Part shown: piece after piece, positions 10,201 to 18,958 of the stretch
How the letters are laid out: every line of letters begins with the position of its first letter
Numbering within the stretch: the first letter of the stretch is position 1
Source of the DNA: Rhodospirillales bacterium
GTDB taxonomy: Bacteria > Pseudomonadota > Alphaproteobacteria > Rhodospirillales > Casp-alpha2
DNA: 64,000 nucleotides
Reading direction: 5' to 3'
Assembly: GCA_021775095.1 (NCBI GenBank)
Contig: JAJFII010000104.1
Coordinates: 114,874-178,873 of the forward strand
Translations under genes and position numbers: made by a program
Notes under the pieces: model-generated
Databases searched by the model: none
Seen by the model: only the letters and a program-made list of their open reading frames with translations
Told to the model about the DNA's origin: nothing

Positions 10201-10797
10201 GATGCGCTGGGCTATTATCTGTCTGCGCATCCCCTGGATACGTTTTCAAAAAGTCTCGAGAAACTGAAAGTTCGGCGCATCGCCGACGTTGCCGCAATGC
10301 GGCGACCGGGCGCGGTAAAACTGGCGGGGACCCTGATTGGGAAAAAGGAAAGAGTCTCCGCCAAGGGCAATCGTTTTGCCTTTGTTCAATTTTCGGACTC
10401 TTCCGGATCCTTTGAGGTGACGCTGTTCTCCGAAGCCCTGAATGCGGCAAGGGATTTACTGGAAGTTGGAAATTCATTGCTGATTGATGCTGTTGCCCAG
10501 TTCGAAGGCGACGAAGGTGAAGTAAAGTTTTTAGCCAATCGCTTCCAGCCACTGGAAAAAGCTGCTGCCAATGCGGTTGATGGTTTACGTGTATATATCA
10601 ATTCGGAAGCCCCGCTGGAGCCCTTGAAAGAGGTTTTGTCGAATGAGCGCAAGGGCAGGGGACGGGTTGAAATTATTCCCCGCCAACCGGGTTACAAATC
10701 CATATCCATCGAACTTAAAGAAACATACGACATTTCACCGGGCATCTATCAGGCCGTACGGGCCATTCCCGGGGTACTGGATGTTCAGGAGATTTGA
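7300..10797 (+). CDS. dnaE: DNA polymerase III subunit alpha
   Basis: This is the replicative polymerase of the chromosome. Its 1165 residues run in the DnaE order: an N-terminal PHP domain (FIHLRVHSAYSLSEGA), the palm with the catalytic PDFDIDF motif at 417-423 (D418, D420), the YFLIVADFI and GRGSGAGS motifs, a helix-hairpin-helix region, and a C-terminal OB fold (KLAGTLIGKKERVSAKGNRF). No intein or truncation is seen. Its 3' end is overlapped by the next gene by 17 bases. Confidence 0.97.
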   Translation: MSGSKFIHLRVHSAYSLSEGAIPVKALVALCRAQDMPAVAVTDTNNLFGALEFSGAAAKDGIQPIIGIQLAIEYETATEGPDRDMVGREKQSPAAPMVLLAQSDAGYRNILKLLSFAYLQGEDANDPRIPLEILQNNSTDIIALTGGPAGPLGKLILDSQIPAADGFLKTLKSIFANRLYMEIMRHGTEEEHQTETAFLNMAYSHEVPLVATNEAFYPDRNMYEAHDALICIEEKSYVSQAVRRRLTPEHYFKSAAEMSRIFEDLPEAIDNTVVIAKRCAFLVETIDPILPPFDCGDGLTEEDALRRQSLEGLNARLDVHVYSEGMSDPEKQTAAKPYLERLNFELDVIIQMGFPGYFLIVADFIGWSKEQGIPVGPGRGSGAGSVVAWALSITDLDPLRWGLLFERFLNPERVSMPDFDIDFCQDRRDEVIRYVQQKYGRDHVAQIITFGKLQARAVLRDVGRVLEMPYGQVDKICKLVPNNPANPMTLPEAIESEPQLRQMIDEDTDVRRLTDMGKKLEGLYRHASTHAAGVVIGDRPLEELIPLYRDPRSELPVTGFNMKFVESAGLVKFDFLGLKTLTVLTTAERLVRAKGVEIDLLTIPLDDKKSFEMMGRGETTGVFQLESAGMRDVLKSMKPDSFEDIIAVVALYRPGPMDNIPAYIRRKHGEEDPDYLHPTLEGILKETYGIIIYQEQVMQIAQVLSGYSLGAADLLRRAMGKKIQAEMDQQRQIFVDGAAEKGVDKRQSSDIFDQVNKFAGYGFNKSHAAAYALVAYQTAYLKANHPVEFLAASMTLDMGNTDKLNIFRQELDRLGVPLLTPDINKSDVVFTVERPIDGPPDALGAIRYALAAVKNVGEGAMQSLVDERVEQGEYKNVDDFVSRLDSQQVNKRQIENLARVGAFECLIPNRRQVFQSVESMMRHANLARAERNSNQISLFGGDSDPAPGIELPEVAEWAPMDRLKEEFDALGYYLSAHPLDTFSKSLEKLKVRRIADVAAMRRPGAVKLAGTLIGKKERVSAKGNRFAFVQFSDSSGSFEVTLFSEALNAARDLLEVGNSLLIDAVAQFEGDEGEVKFLANRFQPLEKAAANAVDGLRVYINSEAPLEPLKEVLSNERKGRGRVEIIPRQPGYKSISIELKETYDISPGIYQAVRAIPGVLDVQEI

Positions 10798-11665
10798 TCT
10801 GACCGCACTGGTGCCGCCGTTGCTCGAAGACTTTCGTTGGTTAAGCACCGCGCCAAATTTACTTATCTCCAAGTGTGACGGCCTGGAGAGTATCCACCGT
10901 ACGGCACAAACCCTTGTCGATGGCGCGCTTTTGCTTAGTGGCGAACAAACCGAACGCCTTATGGCCCACCGCACGGGTCAATTGGGTCGGTATGTTGAAA
11001 TTCTGGTTTATACGGTCCTGTCGCTTGCCGACGATATTGAAGACCTGAAGGCAAACATCCAGGTTTTTGATGGGACAGCCACCCGTGGTGAGTTTGATTT
11101 GTTATATAAACGGGGCGGAAACTGGTGGCACATGGAACTGGCCGTAAAATTTTACCTTGGTGTCGGCAATTGCGCAGATCCCTTCAATTGGCATGGCCCG
11201 GCCCGTCGGGATACGCTTGGTCGTAAACTGGCAAGAATGAACGACCATCAATTGCTGCTGGCGCAGACAACGACGGGTCGGTTAACCCTTAAGCAATTTG
11301 GCATTGCCGAGGTCACGAGCCAGGCCCTGGTATTTGGTCGGCTTTTTCATCCTCATTTTGTTTGGAAAGCTGGGTCGTTTTGCGTGCCGGCCCTGATCGC
11401 CGCAAATCACCCGAAAGGGTGGTGGTCTGAAGCCCGAGCAATGCCGTCCAATGGTCGGGTTCAGTGGCGAGAACTTGTCAAAAGCGATTGGTTGGCAGCG
11501 GCTTCCAGAGACGGGCCGGGCCCGTGCCGCAATCCGGAATTTTGCAAACTTACCCGACCAACCCAATATTCCGCATTTGCAGAAACTGTTGGTCAAGGCC
11601 AGGAGCGCCATCGGGTGTTTGTTGTTCCCGACGGCTGGAGCGAGGATTTTGAGGGTCTCGCTTAA
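10781..11665 (+). CDS. DUF1853 family protein
   Basis: This 294-residue protein matches the DUF1853 family through the core MELAVKFYLGVGN, then a GPARRDTLGRKLARMNDHQLLLA region. The alternating conserved E, K and charged residues recall a restriction-endonuclease-like fold, but no activity is established. The ATG at 10781 is chosen because the protein then begins as family members do; an upstream in-frame start would run far into dnaE. The 17-base overlap implies coupling to dnaE. Pairing with dnaE suggests a nucleic-acid role, but that is inference only. Confidence 0.7.
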   Translation: MFRRFDLTALVPPLLEDFRWLSTAPNLLISKCDGLESIHRTAQTLVDGALLLSGEQTERLMAHRTGQLGRYVEILVYTVLSLADDIEDLKANIQVFDGTATRGEFDLLYKRGGNWWHMELAVKFYLGVGNCADPFNWHGPARRDTLGRKLARMNDHQLLLAQTTTGRLTLKQFGIAEVTSQALVFGRLFHPHFVWKAGSFCVPALIAANHPKGWWSEARAMPSNGRVQWRELVKSDWLAAASRDGPGPCRNPEFCKLTRPTQYSAFAETVGQGQERHRVFVVPDGWSEDFEGLA

Positions 11666-11893
11666 GGCAACTCCTCGGAACACTCAGACGCGGGCACGAC
11701 ACCGAAATCCACCGCAGCCATCTGAAATGGAACACAAGTGTTGCAATTGCCCTGATAGGGCAGTAAACCCACGCCCATATCACACGCGGTTACGCGGCCC
11801 CGGCGCAAATTCGTCGATGGTCGATCCGGTGTCAGACCTTGTGAGCTGACCAAGACCGCGGAGGATCAACCGGAAAATAAAGGAAAAAAAGCC
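11666..11893. other. rpsB leader region with an unassigned small reverse reading frame
   Basis: These 228 bases separate the DUF1853 gene from rpsB and should contain the rpsB promoter. On the minus strand, 11853-11662 encodes a 63-residue Cys-containing peptide (TTG start) whose central part includes GNCNTCVPFQMAAVDFG. Its composition looks protein-like, but there is no known match and no clear ribosome binding site. It may be a gene remnant. Confidence 0.3.
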
Positions 11894-12745
11894 ATGGCGC
11901 TTCCTGCTTTTACTATGCGTCAGCTCTTGGAAGCTGGTGTACACTTCGGCCACAATACGCGTCGCTGGAATCCAAAAATGTCTCCGTTCCTGTTTGGTGT
12001 TCGGAACAACGTCCACGTTATTGACCTTCAACAAACTGTTCCGCTGCTGCATCAGGCGATGCTTGCCGTGAGTAAAACGGTCGCAGGTGGCGGGCGTGTG
12101 CTGTTTGTTGGTACAAAACGCCAGGCTGCAAGTCGTATTGCGGATGCAGCGCGTAAATGTGGTCAGTATTATATGAACCATCGCTGGCTTGGTGGAACCA
12201 TGACCAACTGGCGTACGATTTCCAATTCAATCAAACGCCTGCGCGATCTTGACAGCCAATTGGCCGGCGAGACGGTTGGTTTCACTAAAAAAGAATTACT
12301 TGGATTGACCCGGGAGCGGGAAAAATTAGAGCGCGCTTTAGGTGGTATCAAGGAAATGGGGGGCCTGCCGGATATCCTGTTTGTCATTGATACCAACAAA
12401 GAGGCAATCGCAATCCACGAAGCCAATAATCTGGGCATTCCGGTGATTGCGGTCATTGATTCAAATAGCGATCCAAAAGGTGTGGATTTTCCCATTCCGG
12501 GCAATGATGATGCGATCCGTGCGATCGATCTCTATTGTGATCTGATTGCCGGTTCAGCGCTTGACGGGATTAAGGAAGAAATGTCCCACTCCGGCGTTGA
12601 TTTGGGTGCCGCAGAAGAGGCACCTGTCGAGCAACTGCCGACGGAAGTTGCTGGCGCTGCAGTGCCGCCGGTTGCTGACGTGGCGGTTGAGACGCCAGCG
12701 GAAACGCCGGCTCCAAAGACACCTGCGGAACCCGCTTCCGCCTGA
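11894..12745 (+). CDS. rpsB: 30S ribosomal protein S2
   Basis: This is a structural protein of the small ribosomal subunit. The sequence starts [20 protein letters not shown], with the S2 signatures RRWNPKM and [12 protein letters not shown]. At 283 residues it is longer than the E. coli protein because of an Ala/Pro/Val-rich C-terminal tail from about residue 235, which is common in alphaproteobacteria. A purine-rich AAAGGAAAAAAAG precedes the ATG. It is followed after 53 bases by tsf, the usual pairing. Confidence 0.97.
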   Translation: MALPAFTMRQLLEAGVHFGHNTRRWNPKMSPFLFGVRNNVHVIDLQQTVPLLHQAMLAVSKTVAGGGRVLFVGTKRQAASRIADAARKCGQYYMNHRWLGGTMTNWRTISNSIKRLRDLDSQLAGETVGFTKKELLGLTREREKLERALGGIKEMGGLPDILFVIDTNKEAIAIHEANNLGIPVIAVIDSNSDPKGVDFPIPGNDDAIRAIDLYCDLIAGSALDGIKEEMSHSGVDLGAAEEAPVEQLPTEVAGAAVPPVADVAVETPAETPAPKTPAEPASA

Positions 12746-12798
12746 GTGATCTCAATCGTAGACGTTTGACATAATTTTAAAAAAATAGAGGTTAAAAA

Positions 12799-13725
12799 AT
12801 GGCACAGATCACAGCTGCGCTTGTAAAGGAACTTCGCGAGAAGACCGGCGCTGGCATGATGGATTGTAAAAAGGCGTTGTCGGAGAACGATGGTGATGTT
12901 GAAGCATCGATTGACTGGTTGCGCACTAAGGGACTGGCTGCGGCGGCAAAGAAGGCTGGGCGGGTCGCCGCTGAAGGACTTGTTGGCGTTGCCGTAAACG
13001 GGACGGATGCAGCGATTGTTGAAATCAACGCGGAAACCGACTTCGTTGCCCGCAACGATACGTTTCAGGCGTTTGTCAAATCGGCGGCAGAAATTGCCCT
13101 GACGACGGGTAGTGATATTGCAGCCCTTAAGGCGTCTGCATTTCCCGGTGAAGACCGCACGGTTGAAGAGCAACTGACCCACCTGATCGCAACGATCGGT
13201 GAAAATATGTCAATTCGACGTGCACAAAAAATGTCAGTCGAGAATGGTGTGGTTTCGTCCTACATTCACAATGCGCTGGCACATGGTCTCGGCAAAATTG
13301 GTGTTTTGGTCGCTTTACAATCGACCGGTGACCCGGCGGTACTCGATGGTTTTGGTAAACAATTGGCGATGCATGTTGCCGCTGCAAAACCACAGTCGAT
13401 TTCGCGGGATGACATGGACGGTGAAATTGTCGAACGTGAGCGGGCAATTTTTGCTGAACAAGCCCGAGAGTCGGGAAAACCCGCAGAAATCATTGAAAAA
13501 ATGGTTGAAGGCCGGTTGCGCAAATTCTATGAGGAAGCTTGTCTCGTTGACCAAACCTTTGTCATTGACGGTGATTCCAAAGTTTCTGCGGCTGTCGAAG
13601 CCGCAGGCAAGGAGGCGAACGGCACCATTGCGGTAACGGGCTTTACACTATTTGTCCTCGGTGAGGGGATCGAAAAAGAAGAAGAAGATTTTGCTGCAGA
13701 AGTCGCTGCCGTTGCCGGCAGTTAA
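12799..13725 (+). CDS. tsf: Elongation factor Ts
   Basis: This is the nucleotide exchange factor that reloads EF-Tu with GTP. At 308 residues it begins with the UBA-like domain ([20 protein letters not shown]), then the TDFVARN motif that contacts EF-Tu and the two core subdomains. AGAGG precedes the ATG. A GC-rich hairpin downstream (13758-13786) probably ends the rpsB-tsf transcript. Confidence 0.97.
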   Translation: MAQITAALVKELREKTGAGMMDCKKALSENDGDVEASIDWLRTKGLAAAAKKAGRVAAEGLVGVAVNGTDAAIVEINAETDFVARNDTFQAFVKSAAEIALTTGSDIAALKASAFPGEDRTVEEQLTHLIATIGENMSIRRAQKMSVENGVVSSYIHNALAHGLGKIGVLVALQSTGDPAVLDGFGKQLAMHVAAAKPQSISRDDMDGEIVERERAIFAEQARESGKPAEIIEKMVEGRLRKFYEEACLVDQTFVIDGDSKVSAAVEAAGKEANGTIAVTGFTLFVLGEGIEKEEEDFAAEVAAVAGS

Positions 13726-13757
13726 TTGCATAATAAATTTTGATTTTTACATCGATG

Positions 13758-13786
13758 CCGCAGCCAGTTAAATAAATTGGCTGCGG
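13758..13786 (+). terminator. Candidate terminator hairpin after tsf
   Basis: CCGCAGCCA (13758-13766) and TGGCTGCGG (13778-13786) form a perfect 9-bp stem with an 11-base AT-rich loop, 33 bases after the tsf stop. Only TTATT follows, so termination may be partial and pyrH may also be reached by read-through. Confidence 0.55.
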
Positions 13787-13876
13787 TTATTGGTATCTGG
13801 TGGGCAACGGGTTCTTGCGCTAGTTTATGCAAAACAGAACCACAAAGATAACGAATAACACAGACAGGGGTGATGG

Positions 13877-14593
13877 ATGTCAAATGGGCCAAAATATCGT
13901 CGGGTACTGTTAAAGTTATCCGGTGAGGGGCTGATGGGACAACGTGAGTTCGGATTAGATCCTGAAACTGTGGCGCGGATATGCGATGAAGTGAAATCCG
14001 TGCATGATCAGGGGATTCAGGTCTGCCTTGTTATTGGTGCTGGAAATATATTCCGCGGGGTTTCCGGGGCAGAAATCGGGATTGAACGCACCAGTGCCGA
14101 CTATATGGGGATGTTAGCAACGGTTATTAACGCCCTGGCAGTGCAAAGTTCCTTGGAAAGCAAGGGTGTCAATACACGAGTCCTGTCGGCAATCCCCATG
14201 TCTACGGTATGCGAACCCTATATTAGACGACGGGCCGTGCGGCATATGGAAAAGGGCCGCGTTGTGATTTTTGCCGCTGGTACCGGTAATCCTTTTTTCA
14301 CAACCGATACGGCAGCGGCCCTGCGGGCTGTTGAGATGGGGTGTGATGCACTTTTGAAGGGGACACAGGTGGATGGCGTATATGACAGTGATCCGAAAAC
14401 CAACCCCGATGCCATTAGATATGACGAATTGAGCTACCAGGAAGTGATCAGTCGGGATCTAAAAGTTATGGATACGTCGGCAATTGCCCTGGCAAGAGAA
14501 AACAAGGTTCCAATTTTGGTATTTTCCATTCACAATCCCGGCGGATTTGCGGATGTTGTGTCGGGTGCGGGCCAGTTTACAATCATAAAGTAG
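13877..14593 (+). CDS. pyrH: UMP kinase
   Basis: This kinase phosphorylates UMP to UDP in pyrimidine synthesis. At 238 residues it belongs to the amino-acid-kinase family, not the eukaryotic-type NMP kinases. It shows the N-terminal KLSGEGLMG phosphate loop, [28 protein letters not shown] and the C-terminal LVFSIHNPG segment. AGGGGTG lies before the ATG. It begins the pyrH-frr-uppS-cdsA-dxr stretch, with 27 bases to frr. Confidence 0.97.
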   Translation: MSNGPKYRRVLLKLSGEGLMGQREFGLDPETVARICDEVKSVHDQGIQVCLVIGAGNIFRGVSGAEIGIERTSADYMGMLATVINALAVQSSLESKGVNTRVLSAIPMSTVCEPYIRRRAVRHMEKGRVVIFAAGTGNPFFTTDTAAALRAVEMGCDALLKGTQVDGVYDSDPKTNPDAIRYDELSYQEVISRDLKVMDTSAIALARENKVPILVFSIHNPGGFADVVSGAGQFTIIK

Positions 14594-14620
14594 CGCACGG
14601 CAAAATAGCGGAGAAGAACA

Positions 14621-15193
14621 ATGAGCGATACATTCAACATTAATAAAATGAAAAAAGACACGTCGCGACGGATGGAGGGAGCAGTTGAAGTTCTACATCA
14701 GGAATTTGGCGGCCTGCGTACGGGGCGCGCTGCCACAAGTTTGTTGGATACCATAACCGTACAAGCCTATGGTGTAGATATGCCACTCAATCAGGTCGGA
14801 ACCGTAAGTGTCCCGGAGCCGCGTATGCTTTCCGTTCAGGTTTGGGACAAGGGACTGGTGTCATCCGTCGAAAAAGCAATAATGGAATCCGGCCTTGGAT
14901 TAAATCCCTCATCCGATGGTCAACTGGTCCGGGTTCCGATCCCCGCTTTAACTGAAGAACGTCGACAGGAACTCACAAAAGTTGCGGCTAAATACGCAGA
15001 AGATACGAGAATTGCTGTACGTAACGTCAGGCGGCATGCGATGGATAACTTAAAATCCGCCGAAAAGGACGGGGAAATTTCGCAGGATGAACATCGGGAA
15101 TTTTCCGACGAAATCCAGAAATTGACGGATGAATTCGTCGGTAAAGTTGACGAATCCTTGAAAAACAAAGAACAAGAAATAATGCAGGTATAA
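14621..15193 (+). CDS. frr: Ribosome recycling factor
   Basis: With EF-G this factor splits the post-termination ribosome. The length of 190 residues is standard. The long helical bundle and central globular domain are marked by [25 protein letters not shown] and [28 protein letters not shown], all family signatures. GCGGAGAA precedes the ATG. The next gene begins 4 bases after the stop. Confidence 0.97.
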   Translation: MSDTFNINKMKKDTSRRMEGAVEVLHQEFGGLRTGRAATSLLDTITVQAYGVDMPLNQVGTVSVPEPRMLSVQVWDKGLVSSVEKAIMESGLGLNPSSDGQLVRVPIPALTEERRQELTKVAAKYAEDTRIAVRNVRRHAMDNLKSAEKDGEISQDEHREFSDEIQKLTDEFVGKVDESLKNKEQEIMQV

Positions 15194-15197
15194 AGTG

Positions 15198-15929
15198 ATG
15201 GAGACGGCGTCCCTTAAAAACGACGTTTTGCCACCGGCACCGGTCCATGTTGCGATCATCATGGATGGCAACGGTCGCTGGGCAAAAGCGCGGGGGTTGC
15301 CGCGGTCAGCTGGTCATAAGCGTGGCGCTGAATCGGTTCGCCGGTCGGTTAAGGCAGCCATTTCAAATGGTGTTAAATATTTGACTCTATTTGGGTTTTC
15401 ATCGGAAAACTGGAAACGTCCTGCGGAGGAAGTCCGCGATCTTATGGGACTGCTTCGATTTTATTTAAAGTCCGAGATAAAAGCCCTCCATAGGGAAGGA
15501 GTTTGCCTAAGCGTTATCGGTGACAGAACCCGTCTGGATGAAGATATTGTTGCGTTAATTGAAAAATCTGAACACCAAACAAAATCCAATAGCCGGCTGG
15601 TTTTGACGATTGCCCTGAGTTATGGCGGAAGATCAGAAATTCTTAATGGTGTTCGGAAGATCGCGGAAGCAGTCAAAAACGGCGATTTGGAAATTGATGA
15701 TATTAACGAACATATTTTTGCATCTCACCTTTACACCACAAATATACCGGACCCGGATTTGCTCATCCGCACCAGTGGCGAACAGCGGATAAGTAATTTT
15801 TTGCTGTGGCAGTGCGCTTATACGGAATTTTCATTCATTGATACATTATGGCCGGACTTTTCCGAAGACCACTTCGGCGATGCGGTTAAGGATTTTCAAG
15901 CCCGTGACCGACGATACGGCACAACTTGA
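15198..15929 (+). CDS. uppS: Undecaprenyl diphosphate synthase (di-trans,poly-cis)
   Basis: This enzyme condenses isopentenyl diphosphate onto farnesyl diphosphate to make the C55 carrier for peptidoglycan and O-antigen. In 243 residues it shows HVAIIMDGNGRWAKARGLPR with the catalytic Asp in MDGNGRW, the FGFSSENWKRP segment and the C-terminal DLLIRTSGEQRISNFLLWQ motif. A GTG lies directly before the ATG; the ATG at 15198 is preferred. Its last 26 bases overlap cdsA. Confidence 0.96.
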   Translation: METASLKNDVLPPAPVHVAIIMDGNGRWAKARGLPRSAGHKRGAESVRRSVKAAISNGVKYLTLFGFSSENWKRPAEEVRDLMGLLRFYLKSEIKALHREGVCLSVIGDRTRLDEDIVALIEKSEHQTKSNSRLVLTIALSYGGRSEILNGVRKIAEAVKNGDLEIDDINEHIFASHLYTTNIPDPDLLIRTSGEQRISNFLLWQCAYTEFSFIDTLWPDFSEDHFGDAVKDFQARDRRYGTT

Positions 15930-16596
15930 ACCGAACCCAAGCAATAGTGGCCTGGTCACCCGGCTGCTATCTGCATGTGTGCTCATTCCGCCTGTTATCG
16001 CAGCTATTTATTTTGGTTCTCCCTACTTTGAATTCCTGATTTTGGTCGGTCTCGTGATAATGATTTGGGAGTGGGTCGCCCTGTGTGATCGCCGACCTGC
16101 GTGGTTAATTTTCGGGTTCATCTATATTGGCCTTTCGTCCTATTCATTGATCGAATTGCGTTTTCAATCCGAGCTTGGGTTCGAGACTGTGTTATGGGTG
16201 TTTTTGCTGGTCTGGGCTGCGGACAGCGGTGCCTATGCGGCGGGTCGTTCAGTCGGCGGACCAAAACTCGCGCCAAAAATAAGCCCAAATAAAACGGTTT
16301 CCGGACTTATTGGCGGTGTGTGTGCCGCAGGAATGGTCGGTTTTGCAGGAACCCTTGTACTTGAACTGGAAAATGTGATTCCATTGACCCTTCTGAGCGC
16401 TTGCTTGGGTGGCCTCTCACAGGGCGGAGACCTTTTGGAATCGTGGGTGAAACGAAGGTTTAATAAAAAAGATGCTGGCTCAATTATTCCCGGTCATGGT
16501 GGTGTTTTGGATCGTGTAGATGGATTGTTGGCGGCATCATTGGGCGCGGCGGCGCTTGGAATGATAAATGAAGGAAGTGCTTTGTTATGGGGGTAA
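15904..16596 (+). CDS. cdsA: Phosphatidate cytidylyltransferase
   Basis: This membrane enzyme makes CDP-diacylglycerol from CTP and phosphatidate, the branch point of phospholipid synthesis. The family signature is complete near the C-terminus (ESWVKRRFNKKDAGSIIPGH followed by GGVLDRVDG). With the GTG start at 15904 it has 230 residues and about 6-7 membrane helices, somewhat short for CdsA. An in-frame ATG at 15838 would give 252 residues but a larger overlap with uppS. It overlaps dxr by 10 bases. Confidence 0.92.
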   Translation: MTDDTAQLEPNPSNSGLVTRLLSACVLIPPVIAAIYFGSPYFEFLILVGLVIMIWEWVALCDRRPAWLIFGFIYIGLSSYSLIELRFQSELGFETVLWVFLLVWAADSGAYAAGRSVGGPKLAPKISPNKTVSGLIGGVCAAGMVGFAGTLVLELENVIPLTLLSACLGGLSQGGDLLESWVKRRFNKKDAGSIIPGHGGVLDRVDGLLAASLGAAALGMINEGSALLWG

Positions 16597-17765
16597 GCCC
16601 AACCAAAATCGAACCGAATAGTGCGCCAAAACGAGTAACAGTGCTGGGCTCAACCGGTTCTGTTGGTACCAATACCATTGACCTCATTCGTCGAAATCGG
16701 GCGGGGTTCGAGGTCGAAGCTCTAACCGCCAATCGCAATGTTGCTGATTTGGCGCAGCAAGCGATTGCCTTAGGCGCACGCATGGCCGTCGTCGCTGACT
16801 CCAGTTGTTATTTGGAATTGAAGGCGGCTCTTTCGGGAACGTCCATTGAGGCTGCGGCAGGACCTGAAGCGGTGATTGAGGCGGCCATGCGCCCTTCGGA
16901 CTGGGTCATGGCGGCAATCGTTGGGTCGGCTGGTTTGCGCCCAACCCTGGCGGCTGTCAGGCGGGGAATAACCGTCGGATTAGCCAATAAAGAATGTCTT
17001 GTCTCTGCCGGCGACATATTTGTGAAAGAAGTTCTATCCCATGGTGCCGAACTTTTGCCCGTCGATTCCGAACATAGCGCCATTTATCAGGTCCTTGATT
17101 TTGATCAGGCTGACAAAATTCGTCGTATTATTCTGACCGCATCTGGTGGTCCTTTCCGTGAATTCAGCCAACAACAGATGCTTTGCGTTACCCCGGAACA
17201 AGCCGTCGCCCACCCCAATTGGGACATGGGTGCCAAAATCTCCGTTGACTCAGCGACAATGATGAATAAAGGCCTTGAACTCATCGAAGCCTATTATTTA
17301 TTCCCAGTTGACGAACCGGAAATCGACATTTTGGTGCATCCCCAATCGGTTATTCACAGTATGGTCGATTACGTCGATGGTTCCGTACTTGCCCAATTAG
17401 GAACCCCGGATATGCGGACACCCATTGCCTACGCCCTTGCCTGGCCCAACCGCATGGAGGCACCGGCACCCCAACTTTCCCTGGCCGATATTAAAACGCT
17501 GACCTTTGAGGCACCTGATCCGATCCGGTTTCCTTCCCTGCGGTTGGCCCGCGATGCACTGAGAGCTGGAAACGGCGCCCCGACCATCCTTAACGCCGCT
17601 AATGAAGTCGCCGTAGAACGATTTTTGCGTCGCGAGATTGGATTTCCCGATATCGCGCGCACTGTCGAAACAACACTTGAGGTCATGGGAAATAGAGTTA
17701 TATCAAGTTTGGATGATGTCACCGATCTTGATTCTGAAGCGCGCGTGATAGCGGGTTCTGATTAA
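16587..17765 (+). CDS. dxr: 1-deoxy-D-xylulose-5-phosphate reductoisomerase
   Basis: This is the second step of the MEP isoprenoid pathway, making 2-C-methylerythritol 4-phosphate with NADPH. In 392 residues the N-terminal nucleotide site is VLGSTGSVGTNTIDLI, followed by GLANKECLVSAGD, the metal and substrate motif LPVDSEHSAIYQ, and SVDSATMMNKGLELIEA. The product feeds the isoprenoid chain used by UppS two genes upstream. No anomalies are seen. Confidence 0.97.
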   Translation: MGVSPTKIEPNSAPKRVTVLGSTGSVGTNTIDLIRRNRAGFEVEALTANRNVADLAQQAIALGARMAVVADSSCYLELKAALSGTSIEAAAGPEAVIEAAMRPSDWVMAAIVGSAGLRPTLAAVRRGITVGLANKECLVSAGDIFVKEVLSHGAELLPVDSEHSAIYQVLDFDQADKIRRIILTASGGPFREFSQQQMLCVTPEQAVAHPNWDMGAKISVDSATMMNKGLELIEAYYLFPVDEPEIDILVHPQSVIHSMVDYVDGSVLAQLGTPDMRTPIAYALAWPNRMEAPAPQLSLADIKTLTFEAPDPIRFPSLRLARDALRAGNGAPTILNAANEVAVERFLRREIGFPDIARTVETTLEVMGNRVISSLDDVTDLDSEARVIAGSD

Positions 17766-17796
17766 CACAATTCGATTTGAAAATTTGGATACTTAA

Positions 17797-18930
17797 ATGG
17801 AAATACTCGGGTTTACCTGGAACTATATTGTCGTGTTTTTGTTGGTACTTACCGTTTTGGTATTTGTCCACGAATGGGGACACTACTGGGTTGCTCGTAA
17901 AAACAACGTACGTGTCGAGGTTTTTTCCGTTGGTTTTGGGCCGGAATTATTCGGCTGGGACGACGCGTCCGGTACCCGCTGGAAAATCAGCGCTATTCCG
18001 CTGGGCGGATATGTTAAAATGTTTGGCGAAGGGGGCGATGCCGACGACACGGATAAGCCGAAACTGACGGCAGAGGAAAAAGCCGTATCCTTCCATTTTA
18101 AGACCGTTGGCCAACGTGCGGCAATTGTTGCTGCCGGGCCGATTGTAAATTTCCTTTTTGCCATTATTGCGTTTGCCGTATTAGCCGGGGCCATTGGTAC
18201 GGCAATCCCCTTGGCAGCCGTCGGTAAGGTCTCCAAGGACAGCGCAGCAGCGGCTGCCGGGTTTCTCCCAGGTGACCGATTTATTGCGATTGATGGAGAA
18301 GATGTTAACTATTTTAGTGATCTCCGGCGCATTGTCAGTGCGAACCCCAATAAACCTCTGTCATTTGTTGTTACCCGAAATGGCCAGCAATTAAACCTGA
18401 ACGCCACACCAACGGCGTCGTTTCGAAAAAATGACGAGGGCGTCGAAACAGAAGTCGGCTTGCTGGGGGTTGAGTGGAACCCGGAATTTGTTGAATATGA
18501 ACGGCAAAACCCGGCAATGGCCCTGTGGGTTGGTGTTCAGCGCACCTATTTTGTGACCGCCAATATCCTTTCTTATATCGGTGATATGGTTGCTGGCCAA
18601 CGTGGGACTGACGAATTAGGGGGGCCCCTGAGGATTGCACAAATATCGGGAGAAATGGCAAAACAGGGGGTGGCCGAAGTCATTTTACTGATGGCAATGC
18701 TTTCGGTAAATTTGGGGTTAATTAATTTGTTCCCTATTCCCATGCTGGATGGCGGACATCTGGCGTTTTATTCAGTCGAAGCGCTGTTGGGGAAACCTTT
18801 AGGAGCAAAAGCTCAAGAATACGGTTTTCGTTTCGGACTGATTCTGGTATTGATGCTCGTGGTTTTTGTCACATGGAACGATTTAGTTCATCTGGAAGTC
18901 ATTGAATTTATTAAAGGACTCATTACGTAG
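17797..18930 (+). CDS. rseP: Site-2 intramembrane metalloprotease RseP
   Basis: This zinc protease acts in the inner membrane, cleaving anti-sigma factors and leftover signal peptides. Its 377 residues hold the active-site H25-E26-x-x-H29 (VHEWGHYWVA) in the first helix, one PDZ domain around 125-205 (GFLPGDRFIAIDGEDV), and the conserved third-helix motif NLFPIPMLDGGHL. E. coli RseP has two PDZ domains and is longer; this single-PDZ form is usual in alphaproteobacteria. It lies 28 bases before bamA. Confidence 0.95.
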   Translation: MEILGFTWNYIVVFLLVLTVLVFVHEWGHYWVARKNNVRVEVFSVGFGPELFGWDDASGTRWKISAIPLGGYVKMFGEGGDADDTDKPKLTAEEKAVSFHFKTVGQRAAIVAAGPIVNFLFAIIAFAVLAGAIGTAIPLAAVGKVSKDSAAAAAGFLPGDRFIAIDGEDVNYFSDLRRIVSANPNKPLSFVVTRNGQQLNLNATPTASFRKNDEGVETEVGLLGVEWNPEFVEYERQNPAMALWVGVQRTYFVTANILSYIGDMVAGQRGTDELGGPLRIAQISGEMAKQGVAEVILLMAMLSVNLGLINLFPIPMLDGGHLAFYSVEALLGKPLGAKAQEYGFRFGLILVLMLVVFVTWNDLVHLEVIEFIKGLIT

Positions 18931-18958
18931 TCTGATTTTAACAATTGGGAGAATTCAT

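Noticed and set aside
15904..15929. Possible frameshift where uppS and cdsA overlap
   Set aside because: Both proteins are complete at their conserved ends; a short overlap is normal in this packed operon.
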